From Calditrichia bacterium (GTDB lineage: Bacteria > Calditrichota > Calditrichia > RBG-13-44-9 > J075): a DNA stretch of 64,000 bases. Below, piece by piece: positions 52,458 through 60,680 of this stretch (position 1 is the first letter of the stretch; the number at the start of each line of letters is the position of its first letter). The stretch spans positions 34,990-98,989 of the forward strand of contig JANQRS010000010.1 of the NCBI GenBank assembly GCA_028284445.1. The letters run 5' to 3'. The notes below the pieces were generated by a model. That model did not search any database. It had not been told where the DNA came from and worked only from the letters and a program-made list of their open reading frames with translations. Position numbers and translations under genes: made by a program.

Positions 52458-52545
52458 CCAGTATCCAGTATCCAGTATCCAGTATCCAGTATCCAGTATC
52501 CAGTATCCAGTATCCAGTATCCAGTATCCAGTATCCAGTATCCAG
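52458..52545. repeat. CCAGTAT tandem heptad array (12.6 units) abutting the sufT stop
   Basis: Twelve exact 7-base units and a partial CCAG. The array ends at 52545 and the sufT stop codon occupies 52546-52548 with no gap. A different heptad array lies 54 bases away. Confidence 0.95.
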
Positions 52546-52872
52546 CTACATAAACCCAAGTTCCAGCTTCGCGCCTTCGCTCATCATTTCCATATTCCAG
52601 GGCGGATCCCAAACCACATCCACTTTGGCATCTGCAACACCTTCGACGCTCTTCACCTTGTTTTCCACGTCTCCCGGCAGCGTTCCCGCCACCGGACAGG
52701 CTGGTGAGGTAAGGGTCATTTTAACATACACCTGAGAATCGTCTTCAACTGCGATGTCATAAATCAATCCTAGTTCATAAATATCGACCGGTATTTCCGG
52801 GTCGTAACAGGTCTTCAGGATTTCGACTATATTGGCTTTCAAATTCAATTTGTCGTCTAATGTCAGGCTCAT
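52546..52872 (-). CDS. sufT: SufT / MIP18 family Fe-S assembly protein
   Basis: A 108-residue DUF59 domain protein: LKTCYDPEIPVDIYELGLIYD, then MTLTSPACPVAGTLPGDV with the conserved Cys and the final VVWDPPWNMEMMSEGAK. SufT helps mature Fe-S proteins under demand. Last gene of the suf operon, 65 bases after sufU. Its stop codon directly touches the CCAGTAT array. Confidence 0.93.
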   Translation of the reverse strand: MSLTLDDKLNLKANIVEILKTCYDPEIPVDIYELGLIYDIAVEDDSQVYVKMTLTSPACPVAGTLPGDVENKVKSVEGVADAKVDVVWDPPWNMEMMSEGAKLELGFM

Positions 52873-52937
52873 AAAAAAGTTCTTCGATGTTAGTTTTTCG
52901 ATGATCGGTCAACAGTCAACGGGTTTGATTGCTTTAG

Positions 52938-53387
52938 TCATTCCGTCGACACTTCTTCTCCCCCATCCAGGGCGCTGGTTAGGGCATGCCAGGGTAAACC
53001 GGCGCATTTTACCCGAGACGGAAATTCCCGGACCCCGGCAAAAACAGCCAGTTTTCCAAAAGCATCCAAATCAACATCTTCCTGGGGTGATGAAGTGATC
53101 ATCTGCTGGAAGGATTCGAACATCTCTTTTGCTTCTTCAACCGTTTTGCCCTTGATGACTGTCGTCATAACCGACGCCGAGGCTTTCGATATGGCACAGC
53201 CTGATCCTTCAAAGCGAATATCTTCAACAATACCGTCTTTGACCATTAAATAAACTTTGACCTTGTCGCCGCAAAGCGGATTATAACCATTCGCCTGCTG
53301 CGTCGCATCGTCGAGCGGGCCGAAGTTCTTGGGATTGCGATTGTGATCCAAAATTATTTGTTGATAAAGTTCCTGTAACTCATTCAT
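52938..53387 (-). CDS. sufU: SufU-type Fe-S scaffold / sulfur-transfer protein
   Basis: A 149-residue IscU-fold protein with Cys39, Asp41 (YNPLCGDK), Cys64 (GSGCAIS) and Cys128 (RVKCAGLPWHAL), the zinc/sulfur-acceptor set of SufU. The insertion between the second and third Cys is SufU-like. It takes persulfide from SufS. Overlaps sufS by 4 bases. Confidence 0.95.
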   Translation of the reverse strand: MNELQELYQQIILDHNRNPKNFGPLDDATQQANGYNPLCGDKVKVYLMVKDGIVEDIRFEGSGCAISKASASVMTTVIKGKTVEEAKEMFESFQQMITSSPQEDVDLDAFGKLAVFAGVREFPSRVKCAGLPWHALTSALDGGEEVSTE

Positions 53388-54643
53388 CCGCGAAACACCT
53401 TTATGATCTCGTCCAGCCCCTCTACCAGGGCGTCGTAATCTGATTTCTCATTATAGAGTGCAATAGAAGCACGGCTGGTCGCCGGAATATTAAAGCGGTC
53501 CATTACCGGCTGTGTGCAGTGATGTCCAACGCGGATCGCTACCCCCTGGCGATCCAGGAAAGTACCCACATCGTGTGGATGCACATCCTCGAGCACGAAG
53601 GAAATCGCCCCGGCTTTCTGACTGGCGGTTCCGATGATTCTCACACCATCAATAGCAGCAAGCTTTGCTTCGCCATAGGCCAGCAAATCTGCTTCATATG
53701 TCGAGATTTGCTCACGACCAATGGATTCGACATAGTCGAGGGCTGCGCCCAGACCTATAACGCCGGCAATATTCGGGGTACCGGCCTCAAAGCGGCTTGG
53801 GAGCTCGCTATAGGTGGTTTTTTCGAAGGTGACCTCACGAATCATATCACCGCCGCCTTTGTAAGGCGGAATTTGCTCGAGCAGTTCCTGCTTACCATAC
53901 AAAACTCCGACACCTGTCGGACCGAAAATCTTGTGCGCAGAGAATGCCAGGAAGTCACAATCCAGGGCCTGGACGTCAAGCGGAGCGTGCGCGACGGCCT
54001 GGGCGGCATCCAGCAATACCGGAACCTGTTGGCTGTGGGCCATCTCAATAATATCCTCAACCGGATTAACAGTGCCCAGCGAGTTAGACACACTAACAAT
54101 AGCAACGAGGCGCGTTCGCGAGGAAAACAGTCCTTCCAGGGCATCCAGTTGCAGTTCGCCGGCATCGTTCATCGGGATAACTTTGATTTTGGCGCCGCGA
54201 TCTTCGGCGAGCATTTGCCAGGGAACGATGTTAGAATGATGCTCCATCGCCGAGATGATGATTTCATCTCCTTCATTGACAAACGCGCGGCCAAAGCTGT
54301 GAGCAACCAAATTGATGCTGTCTGTGGTGCCGCTGGTAAAGATAATTTCTTTCGTGGAGGCTGCGTTCAGGAAACGGCGAACCGTTTCGCGTGCTGCTTC
54401 ATACTTAGATGTCGCCAATTCACTCAAGTAGTAGACACCGCGATGAATATTGGCGTTTTCCGCGCGATAGTAGCGGTCGATCGTTTCAATCACCTGTCGC
54501 GGCTTTTGTGTAGACGCGGCACTATCCAGGTAAACCAGCGGTTTTCCCCGAACCAGTTCCTGTAAAATTGGAAAATCAGCGCGAACTTTCGCCGCGTCAA
54601 ATACAGCGCTTTTTTGCGCTGCGCTTGTCGTTGGTACTGACAT
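53384..54643 (-). CDS. sufS: cysteine desulfurase SufS
   Basis: A 419-residue PLP enzyme (start at 54643; the upstream TTG at 54673 is not supported). It has FPILQELVRGKPLVYLDSAAST, NIHRGVYYLSE, MEHHSNIVPW, PLP Lys in DFLAFSAHKIFGPTG, and the active Cys in RVGHHCTQPVMDRF. It generates persulfide from cysteine for the SufBCD scaffold through SufU. The palindrome at 54689 lies between it and sufD. Confidence 0.95.
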   Translation of the reverse strand: MSVPTTSAAQKSAVFDAAKVRADFPILQELVRGKPLVYLDSAASTQKPRQVIETIDRYYRAENANIHRGVYYLSELATSKYEAARETVRRFLNAASTKEIIFTSGTTDSINLVAHSFGRAFVNEGDEIIISAMEHHSNIVPWQMLAEDRGAKIKVIPMNDAGELQLDALEGLFSSRTRLVAIVSVSNSLGTVNPVEDIIEMAHSQQVPVLLDAAQAVAHAPLDVQALDCDFLAFSAHKIFGPTGVGVLYGKQELLEQIPPYKGGGDMIREVTFEKTTYSELPSRFEAGTPNIAGVIGLGAALDYVESIGREQISTYEADLLAYGEAKLAAIDGVRIIGTASQKAGAISFVLEDVHPHDVGTFLDRQGVAIRVGHHCTQPVMDRFNIPATSRASIALYNEKSDYDALVEGLDEIIKVFRG

Positions 54644-54688
54644 ATCTATTTCAAATCCAATATATTTTGTCAAAACACATGACTACCT

Positions 54689-54730
54689 TCTCACATCCCC
54701 CTTCGAAGGGGGATTAAGGGGGATGTGAGA
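54689..54730. repeat. dispersed palindrome, CCCCCTTCGAAGGGGG family, copy 3 (inside suf operon)
   Basis: TCTCACATCCCCCTT pairs with AAGGGGGATGTGAGA around a short CGAAGGGGGATT centre that also holds the inner palindrome. It lies in the sufD-sufS gap. Confidence 0.85.
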
Positions 54731-54740
54731 ATTTAATTAC

Positions 54741-56078
54741 TTACAAAGTATGAAAACGCTCCACAACGCGCGCTTCCAGTTGCTCACGCACATTGTCCAG
54801 TCCGATATAGCCAAGCACATCGCTGGCAAAGGCATACTGTAGCAGAGAATGCGCTTTATCGCGTGGAATACCACGAGAACGCAGATAAAAAAGCGCCTCT
54901 TCGTCCAGTTGGCCAACCGTAGCACCATGACTGCACTTGACGTCATCAGCATATATTTCCAACTCAGGCTTGCTGTTAATGACGGCATCATCCGTCAACA
55001 GCAGGGCTTGATTGGTTTGGTATGCATTGGTTTTCTGAGCGTCCTGGCGAACCATCACCTTCCCGTTAAATACACCCTGGGCTTTTCCGCCGAGAATACC
55101 TTTGTATAACTCCGTGGACAAACAGTGCGGCATGGCATGGTCGATGAACGTGTGGTTATCGATGTGCTGGCGCCCGGTTCCCATGTAAAGACCAATCAAC
55201 TCCGCTTCGCAGTTCTGATCGCTCATCTCCATATTCAGGTCATTGCGAACCAGACGGCCACCCATGTCGATATTTATCTGGGTCACCTTGCTATCCCGTT
55301 TAATATGGCTCTGGGAACGGCAAATGTGGTATGCCTGACGATCTTCGTCCTGGATCTTGATATGCTCCACATTGGCATTTTCTTCAGCCACGATCTCAGT
55401 AACCACGTTATTGAGATAGGCATGATCACTGCCGCGCAAGGCATGATAGCTTTCGACAACCGCAACCTTGCTGTTCTTGCCGGCAACAATCAGATTCCGT
55501 GGCGCTGCGAAGAACTCACCATCAGCCGAGTCTGAAATGTAGAGCACGTGAATCGGCTCCGCGACTTCTGTATTGTCTGGCACAGAGACAAAAACACCGT
55601 CGTGTGCAAAGGCAGTATTCAGGGCGACAAACCCTTCTTCTTCGAATCCGGCATGCCTGGAAAGATGATCTTTAACCACGTCGCTTCCGCTATCAACCTG
55701 ATGACGGAGGTTGTCAACAACAACACCCGCTTCAGCCACGGTGTAGTTGCTCAGGGACTTGTTGAATCGCCCGTTTACAAATACCATCAAATTGTTTTCC
55801 AGGCCCTCAAAGAGGAACTTCGACAGATCATCCGCAGTCAGATTGCGTGCTGTGGCACTTAACTTATAGTCATGCTTCAGCAGCGGACTGATATTTGTGT
55901 ATTTCCAGTCTTCAAGTCGATTGCTGGGCAATCCTACGTTGGAAAATGCATTCAGCGCCGACTTACGAGTTTCATTAAAAGGTGCATTATAGCTACCGTT
56001 GAGACCGCTTTCGAAAGTTTCGTACTTCTTCAGGAAGAGATCTTTTGCGGCAGCCAGTTTTCCATCCAGCTTGCTCAT
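54741..56078 (-). CDS. sufD: Fe-S cluster assembly protein SufD
   Basis: A 445-residue SufBD-fold protein: SNVGLPSNRLEDWKYTNI near the N-terminus, the right-handed beta-helix core (VVESYHALRGSDHAYLNNVVTEI, then ...AELIGLYMG and VFNGKVMVRQDAQKTNAYQ), and the C-terminal CSHGATVGQLDEEALFYLRSRG with its conserved His. Part of the SufBC2D complex. Overlaps sufC by 4 bases. Confidence 0.95.
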   Translation of the reverse strand: MSKLDGKLAAAKDLFLKKYETFESGLNGSYNAPFNETRKSALNAFSNVGLPSNRLEDWKYTNISPLLKHDYKLSATARNLTADDLSKFLFEGLENNLMVFVNGRFNKSLSNYTVAEAGVVVDNLRHQVDSGSDVVKDHLSRHAGFEEEGFVALNTAFAHDGVFVSVPDNTEVAEPIHVLYISDSADGEFFAAPRNLIVAGKNSKVAVVESYHALRGSDHAYLNNVVTEIVAEENANVEHIKIQDEDRQAYHICRSQSHIKRDSKVTQINIDMGGRLVRNDLNMEMSDQNCEAELIGLYMGTGRQHIDNHTFIDHAMPHCLSTELYKGILGGKAQGVFNGKVMVRQDAQKTNAYQTNQALLLTDDAVINSKPELEIYADDVKCSHGATVGQLDEEALFYLRSRGIPRDKAHSLLQYAFASDVLGYIGLDNVREQLEARVVERFHTL

Positions 56079-56821
56079 ATTCTCTCCAGGATTGCATCGT
56101 AACCATTTTTCTCCAGCTCGAGAGCAAGGCTCTTGTCGCCCGACTCAACGATCTGACCATCTACCAACACATGCACATAGTCCGGCACGATGTAATTCAA
56201 CAAACGCTGGTAATGGGTAATTACCAGGAACGACCGGTCTTCGCCGCGCAGCTTGTTAATACCATTGGCAACAATTTTCAGGGCGTCAATGTCGAGCCCG
56301 GAATCGGTTTCGTCCATAATCGCCAGCTTCGGTTCCAAAACCGCCAGCTGAAAAATCTCATTGCGTTTTTTCTCGCCACCGGAGAAACCTTCGTTCACAG
56401 AGCGATGAAGAAATTTCTGGTCCATCTCGACCAGCTTCAGGCGATCTTTCACCATGGTGAGGAAATCCATCGCATCGAGTTTTTCCAGACCGCGATGCTC
56501 ACGAATTTCATTGACGGCATGCTTAAGGAAATTGGCATTGCTCACGCCGGGAATTTCTACCGGGTATTGAAATGCCAGGAAGAGACCTTCGCGGGCGCGA
56601 TCTTCCGGCCCCATGTCGAGCAGGTCTTCCCCGTCGAAAAGCACTTCGCCGCCGTCTACTTCATATTCCTCACGACCTGCCAAAACGTTGGCCAGGGTAC
56701 TTTTTCCGGACCCGTTCGGTCCCATAATTGCATGTACTTCACCGGGCTTGATTTCGAGATTCAGCCCTTTCAAAATCTGGTTGTCTTCAATAGACGCTTG
56801 TAAGTTTTTTATCGTCAGCAT
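56075..56821 (-). CDS. sufC: Fe-S assembly ATPase SufC
   Basis: A 248-residue ABC-type ATPase from the start at 56821 (AGGAA about 10 bases upstream; an earlier Met adds 18 non-family residues). Walker A GPNGSGKSTLANVLAG, signature EGFSGGEKKRNEIFQ, Walker B LAIMDETDSGLDIDA, and FLVITHYQRLLNYIVPDYVHV are SufC hallmarks. Works with SufB and SufD. Confidence 0.96.
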   Translation of the reverse strand: MLTIKNLQASIEDNQILKGLNLEIKPGEVHAIMGPNGSGKSTLANVLAGREEYEVDGGEVLFDGEDLLDMGPEDRAREGLFLAFQYPVEIPGVSNANFLKHAVNEIREHRGLEKLDAMDFLTMVKDRLKLVEMDQKFLHRSVNEGFSGGEKKRNEIFQLAVLEPKLAIMDETDSGLDIDALKIVANGINKLRGEDRSFLVITHYQRLLNYIVPDYVHVLVDGQIVESGDKSLALELEKNGYDAILERI

Positions 56822-56876
56822 TTTCTGTTCTTTCCTGTATCGTTGTATGAATTCTACAATTCGTATTCGCAACATC

Positions 56877-56932
56877 GTCTCTTACATCCCCCTAGGTCCC
56901 CCTTCGAAGGGGGATGCGGGGGGATGTGAGAC
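56877..56932. repeat. dispersed palindrome, CCCCCTTCGAAGGGGG family, copy 4 (inside suf operon)
   Basis: GTCTC-TT-ACATCCCCC pairs with GGGGGATGT-GAGAC and encloses CCCCCTTCGAAGGGGG. It lies in the sufB-sufC gap. Confidence 0.85.
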
Positions 56933-56942
56933 ATGTGTTTTA

Positions 56943-58388
56943 TCACCCCACACTACCTTCGAGGCTGATCGCCAGCAGCTTTTGGGCTTCTACAGCAAAT
57001 TCCATCGGCAGTTCGCGGAATACTTCTTTGCAGTATCCGTTAACAATGATGCCAATTGCGGCCTCGGTATCCAAACCGCGCTGGTTACAGTAAAAGAGCT
57101 GATCTTCACCGATCTTGGAGGTGGTTGCCTCGTGCTCTACCTTTGCGCTCGAGTCAGCAATTTCCAGATACGGGAAGGTATGTGCGCCGCAGCGATCGCC
57201 AATCAACAGCGAATCACATTGCGAAAAATTACGGGCATTGCTCGCGCCTTTCACGACTTTCACCAAACCGCGATAACTGTTATTGCTCCGTCCGGCAGAA
57301 ATCCCCTTGGAGATAATGGTGCTGCGGGTATTCTTCCCAACATGAATCATCTTGGTACCGGTATCAGCCTGCTGGAAGTTGTTGGTCAGTGCAACGGAGT
57401 AGAATTCGCCCACTGAGTTATCTCCCTGTAATACCACGCTTGGATATTTCCAGGTGATTGCGGAACCGGTTTCAACCTGTGTCCAGCTGATTTTGGCGTT
57501 TTCGCCTGCGCAAAGGCCGCGTTTGGTAACAAAATTATAAATGCCGCCTTTACCATTTTCATCCCCGGGATACCAGTTCTGAACGGTCGAATACTTCACT
57601 TCGGCGTCTTTGTGAGCGATAATTTCGACCACAGCCGCGTGCAGCTGATTTTCATCGCGCATCGGGGCGGTACAGCCTTCCAGATAACTGACATAGGAAC
57701 CAGGCTCAGCGACAATCAAAGTCCGCTCGAACTGGCCGGTATTTGCCGCATTAATTCGAAAATATGTCGATAATTCCATCGGGCAGCGAACGCCTTCCGG
57801 GATGTAACAGAAAGAACCATCGGTAAACACCGCGGAGTTCAGAGCTGCGTAAAAATTGTCCGTTTGCGGCACCACGCTGCCCATGTACTTGCGGACCAGG
57901 TCCGGATGCTCACGAATTGCCTCTGAGAAGGAGCAGAAAATGATACCTTTTTCCGCCAGTTCCTTCTTAAAAGTGGTCGCAACAGAGACACTGTCCATTA
58001 CCGCATCTACCGCTACACCGGTCAGGCGCTTTTGCTCGGCAATCGAAATCCCAAGCTTATCAAAGGTCTCAAGCAGTTTCGGATCCACTTCATCCAGGCT
58101 ATCCAGCTTCTTTTGCTGTTTGGGAGCCGCATAATAGTATGCGTCCTGGAAATCAATATCCGGATAATTGACATGGGGCCATTTTGGCTCGGTCATGGTT
58201 AACCAGTGGCGATAGGCTTCCAAACGCCATTCGAGCATCCACTCCGGCTCTTCTTTCTTCTGCGAAATTAGACGAACCGTATCCTCATTGAGCCCTTTAG
58301 GCACCGTATCGTTCTCGATGTCAGTGGTAAATCCCCACTTGTAATCGCTTTTTATTCGCTCTTCAATAATTTCGTTTTCGTCCATCAT
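56943..58388 (-). CDS. sufB: Fe-S cluster assembly scaffold SufB
   Basis: A 481-residue protein starting at the ATG at 58388, with AGGA 8 bases upstream. It has the SufB N-terminal [18 protein letters not shown], then [36 protein letters not shown] (scaffold Cys), [23 protein letters not shown] and the C-terminal [19 protein letters not shown]. First structural gene of the suf operon, directly after the Rrf2 regulator. Confidence 0.96.
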   Translation of the reverse strand: MMDENEIIEERIKSDYKWGFTTDIENDTVPKGLNEDTVRLISQKKEEPEWMLEWRLEAYRHWLTMTEPKWPHVNYPDIDFQDAYYYAAPKQQKKLDSLDEVDPKLLETFDKLGISIAEQKRLTGVAVDAVMDSVSVATTFKKELAEKGIIFCSFSEAIREHPDLVRKYMGSVVPQTDNFYAALNSAVFTDGSFCYIPEGVRCPMELSTYFRINAANTGQFERTLIVAEPGSYVSYLEGCTAPMRDENQLHAAVVEIIAHKDAEVKYSTVQNWYPGDENGKGGIYNFVTKRGLCAGENAKISWTQVETGSAITWKYPSVVLQGDNSVGEFYSVALTNNFQQADTGTKMIHVGKNTRSTIISKGISAGRSNNSYRGLVKVVKGASNARNFSQCDSLLIGDRCGAHTFPYLEIADSSAKVEHEATTSKIGEDQLFYCNQRGLDTEAAIGIIVNGYCKEVFRELPMEFAVEAQKLLAISLEGSVG

Positions 58389-58464
58389 TTGCCTATTCCT
58401 CAAGTTTGAAAACGTTTATGTATGTGTTTCAAATTCGTATATTCGCTTTTATTCGCTTCGCCCA

Positions 58465-58520
58465 TGTCAGGCCATCCCTGGCCGTCAGGGCCTACGGCCC
58501 GTCAGCTCACTGCGCTCGCG
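58465..58520. repeat. REP-like structured element, copy 1
   Basis: TGTCAGGCCATCCCTGGCC, GTCAG, a GGGCC-TAC-GGCCC stem, then GTCAGCTCACTGCG and CTCGCG. The first 24 bases recur exactly at 63551 and the last 20 with one change at 63589. Nested stems (GGCCA..TGGCC) resemble REP elements of the RAYT-associated type; no RAYT gene is in the window. Confidence 0.75.
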
Positions 58521-58525
58521 TAGAT

Positions 58526-58557
58526 GCTTCAATGTTTCGATGCTTCAACGCTTCAAT
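58526..58557. repeat. octad array (GCTTCAAT-type, 4 units) just after the rrf2 stop
   Basis: Four 8-base units, GCTTCAAT, GTTTCGAT, GCTTCAAC and GCTTCAAT. The array stops 6 bases short of the stop codon of the Rrf2 gene (58566-58564). Confidence 0.75.
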
Positions 58558-58563
58558 GAATTT

Positions 58564-59013
58564 TCATCCTTCAACCAAATTCACCGGCAATCCAGGATGA
58601 ATATCATTGGTCTGTAAGTCACGGATTGAAATGGAGCGGAAGAAAGTGATCAGCTTTCCGTGAACAATCGTCATTGGATTACGGATATTGCATTTTTGCA
58701 ACTGCTCGCAGGTGCATTGTTCAGTATCATCAGCGCAACCAACCAGCTTGATCGGGCCGTCCACGGCAGTGATCACCTGGATAAGATCGACATCTTGCGG
58801 CGCATGCGCCAGTTGGTAACCACCTTTTACACCCTGCACAGAGTCGATTAGAGAATGACGCGCCAGGCGTTGCAGTACTTTACCAGCCACTTCCTGAGGG
58901 ATATTATATTGTTCAGATAACTCACGAGCCGTCGTCAATTGTCCCTTTTCGCGGTCCGCCATGGATAGCATGGAGATGATGGCGTATTCAACTTTTTTAC
59001 TGAATTTGAGCAT
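58564..59013 (-). CDS. Rrf2 family regulator, likely Fe-S-sensing repressor of suf
   Basis: A 149-residue winged-helix protein (start at 59013, AGGAAG upstream): MLKFSKKVEYAIISMLSMA, recognition region LSEQYNIPQEVAGKVLQRLARHSLI, wing GVKGGYQLA, and the cluster-binding loop with Cys93, Cys100, Cys102 and Cys108. Divergent from IscR in spacing but with enough ligands. It leads the suf operon, so feedback control by cluster status is the natural reading. The -35/-10 and operator lie within 59014-59154; I could not fix them. Confidence 0.9.
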   Translation of the reverse strand: MLKFSKKVEYAIISMLSMADREKGQLTTARELSEQYNIPQEVAGKVLQRLARHSLIDSVQGVKGGYQLAHAPQDVDLIQVITAVDGPIKLVGCADDTEQCTCEQLQKCNIRNPMTIVHGKLITFFRSISIRDLQTNDIHPGLPVNLVEG

Positions 59014-59154
59014 TTCTTCCTGTTGAATTTTGATTGATAAATCCGGACTCCCGGGAAAACCCGACCAATTTTGTCCTATTTCTCGCACCAAATATATGCG
59101 GCCTGTTCTAGAGAGTCAACAGGAAAGTGAAATCAGGTCATATTTGGGTAAATT

Positions 59155-60528
59155 TCAGGGCAAAAGCAGCATCTTTCGGGTATCACTTGCTGCTCCGCTT
59201 ATCATCCGATAGAAATACACACCGCCCGCAACGGTCTGCCCGTCAGAAGCCGTACCCGCCCACGACAAATCATGCCAACCGGCCATCTTTTGTCCGCTGA
59301 AAAGCGTCGTTACTAATCGACCGCGCAGATCAAAAATTTCCAGGGTGACATCGCTTGCAACCGGCAGATAAAAGCGAATGGTTGTGTGCGGATTAAATGG
59401 GTTGGGGAAATTCTGGGCAAGATGAAAACTACGCACAGGCACGTCCTCAGCGCTTTCAGGCAAGGATAGCAAGGTATTCAGATTGTATGCCTGCAACGAA
59501 CTTGCTTGCAAACCCTGGAAATCGCTGCCGAAAAAGATCGCAGCACTCAATGTTTTGCTCTCACCAGGATTTAGTGCAAAATAGCCGCTGCCGATGGTAA
59601 ACACCCTATCTCCTGCGGTTTCAACCAGATCGCGCTCGCCAGGCATGAAGCTGCTCCACATTAACGCATCGTTTCGCGGGCGATTCTCGCCGCCCCAGAA
59701 CATTGAAGTAACAGACGTAATCCCTTTATCATCCGGGGTATCCAGGAAAGTGATGCCCATATACCCGGCGAGTGGATGCGGTTCACCGCTGGAGTCCGCT
59801 TGAAAGGCAAATAGGAATTGATCACTCTCAGCAAAGTCGATTTTTTCGTCGGCAAATCCGGCAGCGCCGCCGAATGACGGATCTGCAAAGAATCCCGCTA
59901 CCAGCTTGTCGAGGCGATTGTCGCCCCTGTTTTCGATATCATACGAGAGAAGAAGGATATCGCGAAAGACCGGCCCCACCCATTGATAGGCACGATAGGT
60001 GACTTGCAAGCCGAGTCCGCGCAAAGATGGATTGTCCGCCTGCGGGAAGAAATCGAATTCCGCATTTGCGCTATCGGTCATGACAGATAGTGCCTGATGG
60101 CTGATCAGCGATGGCGATCCCACCTCATAGGGCCAGGCTTGCCAGCTTCCCGGCCAGGTACCCGGATCATCACTGAGGGCAATAGACTGCACGGCTGGAT
60201 TATCAAAGCCACTGAGCGGTAGCCATCCCCATGCATCCACGGTACCCGGTTCGAAATCACCATTAGCACTATTCAGGAATCCGTCGCTAAAGATATGGAC
60301 CACTTCCCCATTGGTATCAACAACCTCGCCGCCAACCAGGAAGCCAAATGCGTTTAGATAAGATTGAGCGCCTCCCTCTTGCCAATACAATTCGCTGATA
60401 CCAGCGCGATTATGAATCGTCGCAGAAATATCGTTCCAGAATAGTTGCCCGGACTTAAGCGTTTGCGCATTGACGCAGAGGGTGAAGATGACAAGCAGAT
60501 TCAAGCAAAGTAAGGCGATTCTTTTCAA
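59155..60528 (-). CDS. secreted protein with C-terminal type IX-like sorting domain
   Basis: A 457-residue protein. The start is a TTG at 60528: GGGAGG ends 8 bases upstream and the signal peptide (LKRIALLCLNLLVIFTLCVNAQ) begins exactly there; the Met at 60567 would add 13 residues before it. A large beta-rich region (~25-370) has no family I know. The C-terminal ~85 residues have FHLAQNFPNPFNPHTTIRF, then VTLEIFDLRGRLVTTL and GGVYFYRM...KMLLLP, the FlgD-Ig-like sorting tail. Confidence 0.85.
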   Translation of the reverse strand: MKRIALLCLNLLVIFTLCVNAQTLKSGQLFWNDISATIHNRAGISELYWQEGGAQSYLNAFGFLVGGEVVDTNGEVVHIFSDGFLNSANGDFEPGTVDAWGWLPLSGFDNPAVQSIALSDDPGTWPGSWQAWPYEVGSPSLISHQALSVMTDSANAEFDFFPQADNPSLRGLGLQVTYRAYQWVGPVFRDILLLSYDIENRGDNRLDKLVAGFFADPSFGGAAGFADEKIDFAESDQFLFAFQADSSGEPHPLAGYMGITFLDTPDDKGITSVTSMFWGGENRPRNDALMWSSFMPGERDLVETAGDRVFTIGSGYFALNPGESKTLSAAIFFGSDFQGLQASSLQAYNLNTLLSLPESAEDVPVRSFHLAQNFPNPFNPHTTIRFYLPVASDVTLEIFDLRGRLVTTLFSGQKMAGWHDLSWAGTASDGQTVAGGVYFYRMISGAASDTRKMLLLP

Positions 60529-60680
60529 GGCGTGATCCTCCCATTGTTTCCATTCTGAAATTAACAAAGCATCTCCAGTGGCGCAAATTGGAAGTAACGA
60601 ATGTCGTTTATTCGACTCTTTTGCAAAAACCCGCTCCGTCCCTTATCTTCAAAACAACGCCATCACGAGAGGAAAAACCT

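Noticed and set aside
52327..52545. CRISPR-like array
   Set aside because: The units are 7 bases without spacers and no cas gene is present; these are tandem repeats.
52388..52735. Frame encoding tandem S-S-I-Q-Y-P-V peptide repeats
   Set aside because: It is only translation of the CCAGTAT array, antisense to sufT; no start signal.
53519..54565. 348-codon plus-strand frame opposite sufS
   Set aside because: Antisense to a clear SufS; composition and lack of ribosome site mark it as a shadow, although it is unusually long.
56045..57416. Plus-strand frames of over 250 codons opposite sufC/sufB
   Set aside because: Antisense of strongly conserved SufC and SufB; no family features.
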